From Flavobacterium gelidicaeli (GTDB lineage: Bacteria > Bacteroidota > Bacteroidia > Flavobacteriales > Flavobacteriaceae): DNA of 64,000 bases. A program made the translations under genes and the position numbers. Of the stretch, positions 27,215 to 35,973 are shown one piece after another (the stretch's first letter is position 1; each line of letters begins with the position of its first letter). The notes beneath the pieces were generated by a model. That model did no database searches, had not been told where the DNA came from, and saw only the letters and a list, made by a program, of their open reading frames with translations. The stretch covers positions 124,001-188,000 of the forward strand of contig NZ_JABSNK010000003.1 of assembly GCF_013294005.1 (NCBI RefSeq), in the 5' to 3' direction.

Positions 27215-28216
27215 ATGGAAGAAAAAGAATTAACGATTCATCAAATTCAAGCAAAACTTGAAACACCAATTTTTGAAATTCATACTGACGATAATAAATA
27301 TCATACGCGTGAATTCATGTTGAAAAAAAATATTAATCAATGCTTTATATCAATGAAAGAAAATAGTCAAGCTCGGGGACTTGATTATAAACTTGATCAT
27401 TGGGAAAGATATGTTGTCGAAAGAAATCAAGCAAATTTAGTTAAATATCTGTATAAGCTTTATTATTTGCTCAATAAACATTCAATTATAAATTACTTTG
27501 AAAATAGAAATTCTGACGTTTTTCATCCTATGATGGAAGAAGATGACATGATTTTTATTGTTAATTCATATTATACTACGATCGTTTATGATATTTTATG
27601 GGCAAGTAATATTGCTGTTTCAGACGTTATCAATCTTAGTCAAAATAAAGTTGATAATAATAATTTGATAAGAAAATTTCCTGACATGATTAAATACATA
27701 AAGACAGATATAATTCCATATTTAGAATCAATTCCTTTGTATAAGTCTAAAGCAGAAACTTTAAAAGAAGCTACAGAAGCTTTTGCTGTAAAACTTTATA
27801 AAGCTACAAGTTCACTTATTTTAATTGAACTTGATGGACTTGTTCGATTGTTAGGCGGATTTTTGATTGAGAAGCAAAATATTGATAAAAAATTACTAAA
27901 ACCAAAATATCATTCAATGGATTCTTATTTACGAAATGTTCCTTGGTTATTGGATTATGAAATAGAGACAAGTAAATTAAAGTTTTTAACAGGAGATTTT
28001 GTCTTTCATAAAGATTACAAAATCGATAAAATCGAGAAAATTTCATTAGAAACAAGATTGGGTTTTTTAAAAAGAAGGTTCAAAGGTGATAGAAATTCAA
28101 TATTACATGGTGATATAGTATTCGGAGAAACATGGGATTTATATGTGAATTTTTCTGCACTTTTTGAAGTATATCAAACAATCAAATTTTATGAAAATCA
28201 TTATTACTCACAGTAA
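27215..28216 (+). CDS. Soluble protein of unknown function
   Basis: The 333-residue protein has no signal peptide or membrane helix. It is helical, charged and rich in Tyr, with an ending that includes RRFKGDRNSILHGDI. The RNSILHG stretch resembles an R-N-x-x-x-H element, as seen in some HEPN-like and abortive-infection (Abi) proteins. This is suggestive only, since the rest of the fold cannot be judged. Alone between two TAACA boundaries, it may be an accessory defence gene. Confidence 0.6.
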   Translation: MEEKELTIHQIQAKLETPIFEIHTDDNKYHTREFMLKKNINQCFISMKENSQARGLDYKLDHWERYVVERNQANLVKYLYKLYYLLNKHSIINYFENRNSDVFHPMMEEDDMIFIVNSYYTTIVYDILWASNIAVSDVINLSQNKVDNNNLIRKFPDMIKYIKTDIIPYLESIPLYKSKAETLKEATEAFAVKLYKATSSLILIELDGLVRLLGGFLIEKQNIDKKLLKPKYHSMDSYLRNVPWLLDYEIETSKLKFLTGDFVFHKDYKIDKIEKISLETRLGFLKRRFKGDRNSILHGDIVFGETWDLYVNFSALFEVYQTIKFYENHYYSQ

Positions 28217-28221
28217 AGGCT

Positions 28222-28297
28222 ACTAACAGACACTTGCAAAAATTGCGAATTTTGTGATATATTCACGTTTATCTTTCACAAGGAATTTTATGTTAGT
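28222..28297. repeat. ACTAACA...TGTTAGT site, attC-like
   Basis: ACTAACA (28222-28228) and TGTTAGT (28291-28297) are perfect inverted ends of a 76-base stretch starting six bases after a stop codon. The interior has a partial stem around GCAAAAATTGCGAATTTTG. The layout is that of an integron attC site (AAC...GTT ends, 60-140 bases), but the seven-base core boxes match only partly. Confidence 0.45.
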
Positions 28298-28388
28298 GGA
28301 AACATCTCGATTTTAATTTCGATAGCTATCGCAACGCTACCCGAAAAGCCTCGAAACATTAGTAGGTAATACCAAAAAACGAAAGAAA

Positions 28389-29126
28389 ATGAAAACACCA
28401 AAAATATTTTTAATTTTCACTTATTTACTGTTTTCGCAACTGTCATTTTCTCAAATACAGGATAGTCTTTTATTAAGTAATGTATTGAACCAATTAAAAA
28501 TTAAAAAAAGCGAAGTTAAATTAGAATTAATTTCAGAAAAAAAATTACCAAATTCAGCAGATAGAACAGTTATTGTAATTCCAAAATATACAATAAATGA
28601 AAAAGATGAATATAACAATTACTATTTTGAATTAGATGAATATATTATTGTTGCTAACAATGTAACAGGAGAAATTCTATATAAATTTTATCAACCAAAT
28701 GCTTGGACATCTGATGCTGTAATGCTTTCAAGCATAGAAATCGATACCGGATTATACAATTTAAATAGAAAACACAGAGCATTTGGAATACGAGTAAACT
28801 ATATTGGAAGTAGCCGAGCAAATCCATATAATCAAACAGTTTTATCATTGTTTATTGAAGAAAATAATATTTTAAAACAAGTATTAAAGAATTTAACTAT
28901 TTCAGAATTTCGCGGAGAATGGGATACAAATTGTGCAGGAGAATTTGAAAACAATAATTCTATAATCAGTATTGACAAAATGCAATCTGAAAATTTTAAT
29001 AATTTAATTGTTAAAACAATAAAGACAGAAACTATAAATATTCCAACTAACGAAGATTGTGTAGAGAAGAAAAAAATCCACACAACATTAAAAAAATTAA
29101 AATATAATGGAACGGAATACAAATAA
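28389..29126 (+). CDS. Exported protein of unknown function
   Basis: The 245-residue protein has a signal peptide (MKTPKIFLIFTYLLFSQLSFSQ). The mature part is beta-prone and polar, with no recognised motif and two widely spaced Cys (in DTNCAGEFEN and NEDCVEKKK) that could form a disulfide. It lies between TAACA-type boundaries in the orphan-gene region. Function unknown. Confidence 0.65.
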   Translation: MKTPKIFLIFTYLLFSQLSFSQIQDSLLLSNVLNQLKIKKSEVKLELISEKKLPNSADRTVIVIPKYTINEKDEYNNYYFELDEYIIVANNVTGEILYKFYQPNAWTSDAVMLSSIEIDTGLYNLNRKHRAFGIRVNYIGSSRANPYNQTVLSLFIEENNILKQVLKNLTISEFRGEWDTNCAGEFENNNSIISIDKMQSENFNNLIVKTIKTETINIPTNEDCVEKKKIHTTLKKLKYNGTEYK

Positions 29127-29202
29127 AAGCTGTACCGCTTGTCTTTTATTCCGCAATTATTTTATTACCAATTAGTTAACTAGTATTTTGAAAATAAAAA
29201 AA

Positions 29203-30003
29203 ATGAGAATTACAATCTATTTAGCATTAATTATAGTAACTAATTCTTGTAATGAAAGAAATGCAACAAAATATACCAGTGCAACAATAACTGATACAAT
29301 TTCTAAAATTAATTTAAGTTCAAGACAAATAGAATTAAAAATAGACAGTTTAAAAAAAGTTACTATTGGTTATAATGACAATTATGAAAAATTAATAAAA
29401 TTAACTTTTGATACAGTTACTGAAAAAGATTTTTTATTACTTGATCAGGAAAAAAAATATATTCAAACTTCAAAACCAGAACAAAATGATGATTTTTTTT
29501 ACGTTAAAACAGCGCTAACTAAACATAAATTTAAAAAATATAAGGATTATGGAGGTCAAGATAGTTGGAGCGGATTTGAGTATTTAGGATATTATACTGA
29601 TTCTGAATTATTTGCGATTACAGAAAATTCAACTTCTGATAATTTAGGTTTTGGAGATTTCTTTCTATTGGATAGTTTGAATGATTTTGTTTATAATATT
29701 ATCTCATTTGGAGACGGAAGCGTAGAATTACCAATTCCTTCTATTAATAATAAATACTTTGTTTATTATTACAATTCGACTTATAAACATAAAAATTGTG
29801 ACATTGGAATTTTGAAAATTAACGACAAATCAAATCCGAGAACTTATTTAAGCGAATATGCAAGCTACAATTCTACCAACTTTGCTATTGAAAAAATTGT
29901 ATGGAAAACGGATAACAGTTTTTATGTAAAAGGTTATGAAGAAGTCTATGAAAATGATAAATGGATAAAAAAATATAACTATTATAAGACAGAATTTGAA
30001 TAA
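29203..30003 (+). CDS. Lipoprotein of unknown function
   Basis: I start this at ATG 29203 (MRITIYLALIIVTNSCNERN). A TTG at 29188 would add five residues. The N-terminus ends in a lipobox with Cys16, so it is probably a lipoprotein of 266 residues. The mature region is rich in Asn, Tyr and Asp, with no motif I know. GYEEVYENDKWIKKYNYYK closes the protein. It is the last of the same-strand orphan genes and is followed by about 300 bases without genes. Confidence 0.65.
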   Translation: MRITIYLALIIVTNSCNERNATKYTSATITDTISKINLSSRQIELKIDSLKKVTIGYNDNYEKLIKLTFDTVTEKDFLLLDQEKKYIQTSKPEQNDDFFYVKTALTKHKFKKYKDYGGQDSWSGFEYLGYYTDSELFAITENSTSDNLGFGDFFLLDSLNDFVYNIISFGDGSVELPIPSINNKYFVYYYNSTYKHKNCDIGILKINDKSNPRTYLSEYASYNSTNFAIEKIVWKTDNSFYVKGYEEVYENDKWIKKYNYYKTEFE

Positions 30004-30288
30004 AAATATCAGTTATAATGTATTTTGAGCTACCTAATGTTTAACAGAATTAGATTTTTTCAGGATTATAAATAATTAAAGTATTAGATAAAGATTTTTT
30101 TTTTGAATATACCATATTGTATATATTTGATTCATTTTTTGTAATAATAAGACTTGATTATAGATACTAATTTGAAGTTATACTAATAATTAGAGAGTAT
30201 AGTCTAATCTGTTTTTTTATATTGAGCGGAACCCAAATGTAACAGTGTTTCTTGACTCCGCTCAATATGACAATTGAATGTTTTATAA
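30004..30288. other. AT-rich intergenic stretch with one strong palindrome
   Basis: No reading frame or RNA gene is visible. It holds TATATTTG at 30122-30129 and the palindrome at 30219-30268. Confidence 0.6.
30219..30268. repeat. Perfect 12-bp inverted repeat of the TTGAGCGGA family
   Basis: ATATTGAGCGGA (30219-30230) pairs perfectly with TCCGCTCAATAT (30257-30268). CTTGACTCCGCTC in the right arm relates it to the palindrome at 15269. It has no T tail in either direction except the T run before it (30212-30218), which could terminate minus-strand transcripts. Confidence 0.72.
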
Positions 30289-30321
30289 ATGTATGGTATT
30301 AGCAACAAAACCACAATAAAT

Positions 30322-31737
30322 ATGAATAATGAGCTTTGGAATAGTATTTTAAAATTTGATTTAGACAATCCACCAAGTGAATATGGATTTAGTACGCGGC
30401 TTGCAAATGAAAATTATTGGACCAATGACTTTACGGCTGTTGCGATTCTAGAATATAAGAAATTCATGTACTTGGCGGCAACTTCAAATTATATGGTTTC
30501 GCCCTCAGAAATTGTAGATACTGTTTGGCATCAGCATTTAATTTTTACTCAATCCTATCAAGAGTTTTGCACTTTAATAGGAAAGCAGGTGCAACACATA
30601 CCGTCTACCCATAATAAAGAAGATTTTGATAAATTTAAACAAGCAAAAGAACGAACAAAAAAGCTGTACTCAGAAAGTTTTGGTGAACCATCAAATATCT
30701 TTTGGGAATACAGTGGCATGTACGAAAGCTTGAACTTAAAGAAGGTAACAATCAAGTTAAGAACCTTTTTAGTATTCGGAATTTTGGTTTTTATTGCTTT
30801 AATATTACCTTCTTACAGTTTGCTGAAACCCATTTATTTACAAATCCACAATCCCAATTTTGTGCTGTTATTTATAAGTTTAATCATTATTGTATTTATA
30901 GGTCTAGAACTTATAAATCGCTATTATCTAAAAAAAATACTTCTTTCTTCTGATTCACAATCCTTCATTTATAAATTAGAACCTTATGAGTTAGTTTATC
31001 TTAAGACACAAAAACTGACCAATGTAATCAATGGTTTTGTAAACGAATTAATTGACAATAAAGCATTAAAAATTAATGCTGATAATACTATTCGAGTTGT
31101 AAATACTTCAAAAACTAAGGTTAAACCCAAAACTATTACGGCGTTAGCTACAATGAAAAAGTCATTATTAAATACTAAAGAAGCTATAGAGACGATTCGG
31201 GTTTCAAAAGAAATTGGAAAATCTTTTTATCCTGTTTTAGCTAAGCAGTTAGTTAACAAACCTATTTATGAAAACGTTAGTAATTGCATGGATGCGTTTA
31301 AAAAGTACTTCAACAAGTCGGTTAAATTTGGTTATTTATTCTATATAAATTTTGCTGTTTTGGCTACAATATTATTATTGGGTTTTATAAGATTAGTAAT
31401 GGGGATTTCTAGAGATAAACCAGTGACCCAAATTTTTATTACTATGCTATTTTTACTAATAGCAATTATTTATTATTTAAATCGTTTGACAAAATTGGTG
31501 TGTATTCAAACATTACCAGAAATGTACAAAAAAGATATTTTACCAACTAGAAATATTGAAAATAACTGGCAATGGAATTATTTTTTAATGGGTCCAGCGG
31601 TTCTAACAACAGCATTTGTACCATTAGTTAATTATGTTGAAAATAATAGTAATAGCAGAAGCAATAGTAGTTGTGGAAGCTCCTGTGGAAGTAGCTGTGG
31701 TAGTTCTTGTAGCAGCTGTGGTGGTTGTGGGGATTAA
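30322..31737 (+). CDS. Glycine-rich-domain (GRDP-like) membrane protein with Cys-Gly-Ser repeat tail (TIGR04222-like)
   Basis: The protein has 471 residues from ATG 30322; an in-frame ATG at 30289 would add 11. The N-terminal region (about 15-110) has VDTVWHQHLIFTQSYQEFC, the HxxH-containing element of the glycine-rich-domain (GRDP/DUF1399-like) family. Helices near 145-205 and 330-385 cross the membrane. The last 25 residues are an SSCGSSCG repeat with nine Cys ending CGGCGD, as in TIGR04222 proteins. The tail could bind metal or be modified; no maturation enzyme lies nearby. Function unknown. Confidence 0.75.
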   Translation: MNNELWNSILKFDLDNPPSEYGFSTRLANENYWTNDFTAVAILEYKKFMYLAATSNYMVSPSEIVDTVWHQHLIFTQSYQEFCTLIGKQVQHIPSTHNKEDFDKFKQAKERTKKLYSESFGEPSNIFWEYSGMYESLNLKKVTIKLRTFLVFGILVFIALILPSYSLLKPIYLQIHNPNFVLLFISLIIIVFIGLELINRYYLKKILLSSDSQSFIYKLEPYELVYLKTQKLTNVINGFVNELIDNKALKINADNTIRVVNTSKTKVKPKTITALATMKKSLLNTKEAIETIRVSKEIGKSFYPVLAKQLVNKPIYENVSNCMDAFKKYFNKSVKFGYLFYINFAVLATILLLGFIRLVMGISRDKPVTQIFITMLFLLIAIIYYLNRLTKLVCIQTLPEMYKKDILPTRNIENNWQWNYFLMGPAVLTTAFVPLVNYVENNSNSRSNSSCGSSCGSSCGSSCSSCGGCGD

Positions 31738-32011
31738 TAGTATTAAATTTTAAGTTTTATTCTCTTTATTAATCTTGAAATACTGTGAAAAAAATTAAAC
31801 TTAATTTGTTTTAAACGCGGAATTTCAGTAGTAGAAATTAGTTATGATTTTAACTCTAGCTGTAGTTTTAGTCTTGTAGTTATTGCTGATGGTTTTTATA
31901 AATTAATATCCCAAAAAGTACCTTTGGATAAAGAACTTTAATAGAGAAGTATTATAGTCAAATCAAAGTTTCCCAAATAGAATTATAATTTAAAAATAGA
32001 TTGCATTATAT

Positions 32012-33058
32012 ATGGAACAGAAATTGATTGCTCGGTCTCAAAAAAGTGAATTTATCACTATGATAATTATTCTTGGTATTATTATGATTTTAGGTTTTAT
32101 TTATTTGATAAATATAAATTTTAAAACGTCTAATTCCTTTGATGAAAATAGTAAGATAGCAAGTTTTCTAGCGCTTGGCTCAATAGTTATTTATTTAATT
32201 TTCCATTTATTAAATCAAAAGCGAATTTTTGTGTATGAAAATTATTTTGAGATTAAAAGATTATTTAAATTAAAAAGATATCACTTCAAAGATATTAAAA
32301 CACATTACTCAGAATATTTTGAAGGTAAATACAACTTTTGGACTGAATATTATTTGGTTTTAAACAATGAAGTTAAAATTACATTTATTGATTCGGAATA
32401 CGTTAATTTTAATGAATTCTTTAAAAAAATTACAGCTAATATAAAACAAGACACAAAATTAAATGCACTACTTAAGCAACCTAATTTCTTAAAATATGGT
32501 ATAATAACTATATTAATCTCTGGAGTTTTTTTTTATTTCTCGTCCTTTTTTTATGATTTTGATATATTAAAAAATAACAGGTTTAAATATTTCACAGCTA
32601 CCATGCAAGATGAAATGATAGTAGGTCATGGAAGTAAAAATTCAAAATATTTGCTGTTTCATTTAAAGGAATATCCCTCATATGAATTTAAAATTTTAAG
32701 TTTCTATTATTATAATATTAATAATAAAGCGGAGTTAATCAGCAATTTTAAGCCTGGAGAAAAAATTATTGTTGGAATAGACAAGGAAGATTACGATAAA
32801 AAAATTAGTTGCATTACACCTTTAAATTTAGTTGATCAATATTTACGTTATTCAACTATTCATGTAAAACAGTTAATGGATAAAAATAAACGGAGTTACA
32901 TTGATTTAAAAGGTGTAAGCGATGATGAAATTGAAAATAATTATATGGGTATCGGTTTTTTTTCCATTTTTGGAATAGTACTTATATATGTCGCTTTTGG
33001 TAATTTCCGTTCCTATTATAAGTTAAGTTCTAAAGCGGACCATTTAAAAAAGGTATAA
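32012..33058 (+). CDS. Four-helix membrane protein of unknown function
   Basis: The 348-residue protein has two N-terminal helices (about 15-35 and 50-65), a soluble stretch, a third helix near 162-182 (YGIITILISGVFFYFSSFFY), a beta-prone domain of about 110 residues and a last helix near 305-328. Pairs of helices around PH-like strands suggest a sensor or scaffold, but no family is recognised. It is convergent with the histidine kinase, 31 bases apart. Confidence 0.65.
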   Translation: MEQKLIARSQKSEFITMIIILGIIMILGFIYLININFKTSNSFDENSKIASFLALGSIVIYLIFHLLNQKRIFVYENYFEIKRLFKLKRYHFKDIKTHYSEYFEGKYNFWTEYYLVLNNEVKITFIDSEYVNFNEFFKKITANIKQDTKLNALLKQPNFLKYGIITILISGVFFYFSSFFYDFDILKNNRFKYFTATMQDEMIVGHGSKNSKYLLFHLKEYPSYEFKILSFYYYNINNKAELISNFKPGEKIIVGIDKEDYDKKISCITPLNLVDQYLRYSTIHVKQLMDKNKRSYIDLKGVSDDEIENNYMGIGFFSIFGIVLIYVAFGNFRSYYKLSSKADHLKKV

Positions 33059-33089
33059 TACTAGAATTTTTAAAATTATTGTATTGCTT

Positions 33090-34373
33090 TTATTTTTTAA
33101 TAAAAATATAAAAAGTAGTTCCTTTTCCTGGATCACTTTCGGCCCAAATTTTCCCCTCATGTCTTTCAACAAAATCTTTACAAAGCATGAGTCCTAATCC
33201 CATGCCGCGATCAATAATAATTTCTTGCGGGACTGGAATTGTATTTTGATCAAATAAAGTACTAAGAGTCGCCTCAGTCATTCCTATACCATTATCTGCA
33301 ACTTTAAGCGTTGTACCTTTATTATCAATATGTGACGTGATAATAATTTCCCCTTGACTTTCAGTGAATTTTATGGCGTTAGAGACTATATTCCGCAATA
33401 CTGTCTCCATCATATTTTTATCAGCTACAATGAATTGATTTTCAGGAATAATGACTTCTATTTCGATTTCCTTACTTTTAGCAACTTCTAAAGGCATGGA
33501 TAAAGCATCGTTTACTAATTGTTTTAAATTAATTTCTTGGGGTGAAAATTGGATTTCATTTGTTTGCGAAAGCGACCATTCTAGTAAGTTTTGCAGTAGA
33601 TAAAACGTTTTAGTCGAAGTCTCATAAATTGCGTTTACAAAATCCTCTTTTTCAGCTTCGTCTAGTTCATCTTGATTTTCTTTTAGCATTTGGCTCAAGC
33701 CAATTAAAGCATTAAATGGCGATCTTAGATCATGCGAAATAATAGAAAATAATTTGTCTTTAGTGGCATTAGCTTTAGCGAGTTCTTCATTCTTTTTATT
33801 AGATAAATCTTGCTGCTGGCGGTAGTTAATTTTAAGATAACGTATGGTTAAATAGATCGTCAATAACAAAATCCCTATTGTTAAAGCAGTATCTAGAAAC
33901 CGAAAAGAGCGTTTTTCATAATGAATAATAATAATGTCAGGATAGTGGTATTCTAAGTAGAGTAGAGCATAGGCAATAAAAAGCTGAAAAAGCATCCAAA
34001 ACAACAAATGTTTTTTTTGGACAATTGCAGCAAGAATCACAAAAGTTATTGCAAAAATTAATATAACAGGGCCATCGATTCCACAATTAAAGAGGTATCC
34101 TACCACTAACACCATCGACATAAAACTAACATAAATGGCAAATGTTGCTTTAGAATGACTTCTATAACGAGAAAAATAAAATAAGATTAATAGTAAAATA
34201 AGCACTACTAATAGTACGTAGCCAAAAATGATAAGACCTAGAAAAAAATTAGCCGGAAATGAGATTAAAAGGACAAGAGAGGTGATTAAACAAACACCAT
34301 GAAAGACACGTTTCTCAAGTGAGAATTCTTCCTTATTACCAATCAAATTTAGCCATTTTTGTCTAAACATCAT
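33090..34373 (-). CDS. Membrane sensor histidine kinase
   Basis: The 427-residue kinase has six or seven N-terminal membrane helices (to about residue 180) without a large periplasmic domain. A short linker (INYRQQQDLSNKKNEELAKANATKDKLF) leads to the H box SIISHDLRSPFNALIG with phospho-acceptor His214. The ATP-binding region shows the N box NIVSNAIKFT, G1 VADNGIGM and G2 RGMGLGLMLC. It should autophosphorylate and pass phosphate to a response regulator. None is adjacent, so it is an orphan kinase; the signal is unknown. Confidence 0.92.
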   Translation of the reverse strand: MMFRQKWLNLIGNKEEFSLEKRVFHGVCLITSLVLLISFPANFFLGLIIFGYVLLVVLILLLILFYFSRYRSHSKATFAIYVSFMSMVLVVGYLFNCGIDGPVILIFAITFVILAAIVQKKHLLFWMLFQLFIAYALLYLEYHYPDIIIIHYEKRSFRFLDTALTIGILLLTIYLTIRYLKINYRQQQDLSNKKNEELAKANATKDKLFSIISHDLRSPFNALIGLSQMLKENQDELDEAEKEDFVNAIYETSTKTFYLLQNLLEWSLSQTNEIQFSPQEINLKQLVNDALSMPLEVAKSKEIEIEVIIPENQFIVADKNMMETVLRNIVSNAIKFTESQGEIIITSHIDNKGTTLKVADNGIGMTEATLSTLFDQNTIPVPQEIIIDRGMGLGLMLCKDFVERHEGKIWAESDPGKGTTFYIFIKK

Positions 34374-34674
34374 AAATATCTTGTTTTATGCAAGTTACAA
34401 AAAAAACAGGGCGATTGAAATCAATTAGTAATAATTACAAATTAATAATTGCTTAGTTTTTTTGCAAACTTTTAACCCTTTTTTAATAGTTTTGATTCAT
34501 TTGATTTTGATAATTGACGTATATTTATCACTAGACTGGTGGTCAACATAATTTTCGATAAAAAAGCTTCAAAAACAAATTGATTCTTAAAATGATCCTT
34601 GGTAATTATGTAGATTAAAAGAAACATTAGTTTTATAAACAACTATTTTATTAGAATAATAAATAAAAAATTAT
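34374..34674. other. Divergent intergenic region, histidine kinase / NDH-2
   Basis: About 300 AT-rich bases between divergent genes. I see no TAnnTTTG box at a good distance, no RNA and no palindrome longer than a few bases. Confidence 0.5.
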
Positions 34675-35961
34675 ATGGAAATTGTTATCATAGGCGGTGG
34701 ATTTGCAGGATTAAACTTAGCTAAAGAATTACTGAACCAAAAAGGAATTCACGTTACCTTAGTGGACAAAAACAATTATAATTTTTTTCCACCTTTAATT
34801 TATCAAGTTGCAACAGCTTTTTTAGAACCATCAAGTATAAGTTACCCGTTTAGAAAATTCTTTGCTGGTAAGAAAAATTTGCAATTCCGCTTAGGGAAAT
34901 TGCAAAGCGTTGTTCCCGCAGAAAATAAAATTATCCTTCACAACGGCGAGTTGCATTACGATCAGTTGGTTTTTGCTACAGGAGCAGAGACAAGTTATTT
35001 TGGAATGGAAAATGTAAAGAAAAATGCCATACCAATGAAGACGCTTAACGACGCCATCGAAATGCGAAATACCATTTTGAAAAATTTAGAAAAAGCCGCA
35101 ATTTGTAAAGACATTCGCAAGCGTAGAGCCTATATGACAATTGTAGTTGCAGGAGGAGGACCTACAGGAGTAGAGGTTTCTGGAATGTTTGCCGAAATGA
35201 AAAAGAGTATTTTTCTAAAAGAATATCCTGAACTAGCAACTGCTGCAAGTAATATCTATTTAGTAGATGGAGGTAATGCTTTGTTAGCTCCTATGAGCAA
35301 GGAGTCACAGCAAGACACTTATGACGCATTAACGGGTTTAGGTGTTGTAGTAAAACTTAATGTTCAAGTAGTCGATTATAAAGACGATACGGTTTTTATG
35401 TCTAATGGAGATACCATACAAACAAAAAATTTGATTTGGGCAGCAGGAGTTTCAGCCAAAGTTTTTGAAGGAATTCCTACAGAAAGTTATGGTCGTGGTA
35501 AGCGTATGGTAACAGATGCTTTCAATAAAGTCAATGCTACTAATAATATTTATGCAATAGGAGATACCTGTATTCAAACTACTGACACTGATTTTCCTAA
35601 CGGGCATCCACAAGTAGCACAAGTAGCGATTCAACAAGGAATAAACCTTGCAAAGAACTTTAAATTTATGATGGATAAAAAACCTTTTGTTCCTTTTAAA
35701 TACAATGATAAAGGATCAATGGCAATCATCGGGAAAAATAAAGCCGTAGTTGATTTACCTAAACCAAAAATGCATTTTAAAGGCTTTTTTGCTTGGGCAA
35801 TTTGGTTGTTTGTGCATTTAATTTCATTGATAACTTATCGAAACCGAATCAAAACGTTCTATAACTGGATGATTGCTTATTTTGCAAGTGATCAATCTTT
35901 ACGTATGATTATTAGACCTGATAAAAAAAATAAAAACAACCCTACTGAAACAGCTTGTTAA
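34675..35961 (+). CDS. Type II NADH dehydrogenase (NDH-2), FAD-dependent
   Basis: The 428-residue protein opens with the FAD-binding motif VIIGGGFAGLNLAKELL, then a second dinucleotide site IVVAGGGPTGVEVSGMFAE for NADH, and the FAD segment NIYAIGDTCIQ. The C-terminal stretch FFAWAIWLFVHLISLITYRNRI is an amphipathic or membrane-anchoring segment typical of NDH-2. The enzyme transfers electrons from NADH to quinone without pumping protons. It ends 12 bases from the convergent MFS exporter gene. Confidence 0.93.
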   Translation: MEIVIIGGGFAGLNLAKELLNQKGIHVTLVDKNNYNFFPPLIYQVATAFLEPSSISYPFRKFFAGKKNLQFRLGKLQSVVPAENKIILHNGELHYDQLVFATGAETSYFGMENVKKNAIPMKTLNDAIEMRNTILKNLEKAAICKDIRKRRAYMTIVVAGGGPTGVEVSGMFAEMKKSIFLKEYPELATAASNIYLVDGGNALLAPMSKESQQDTYDALTGLGVVVKLNVQVVDYKDDTVFMSNGDTIQTKNLIWAAGVSAKVFEGIPTESYGRGKRMVTDAFNKVNATNNIYAIGDTCIQTTDTDFPNGHPQVAQVAIQQGINLAKNFKFMMDKKPFVPFKYNDKGSMAIIGKNKAVVDLPKPKMHFKGFFAWAIWLFVHLISLITYRNRIKTFYNWMIAYFASDQSLRMIIRPDKKNKNNPTETAC

Positions 35962-35973
35962 ACCAAAACTGAT

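Noticed and set aside
24829..30003. Classical chromosomal integron
   Set aside because: No integrase gene or attI site is in the window and the site core boxes match only partly, so only a cassette-like array is claimed.
31660..31737. Metallothionein-like gene in the SSCGSSCG stretch
   Set aside because: The Cys repeat is in frame with, and the tail of, the larger membrane protein; no separate start is present.
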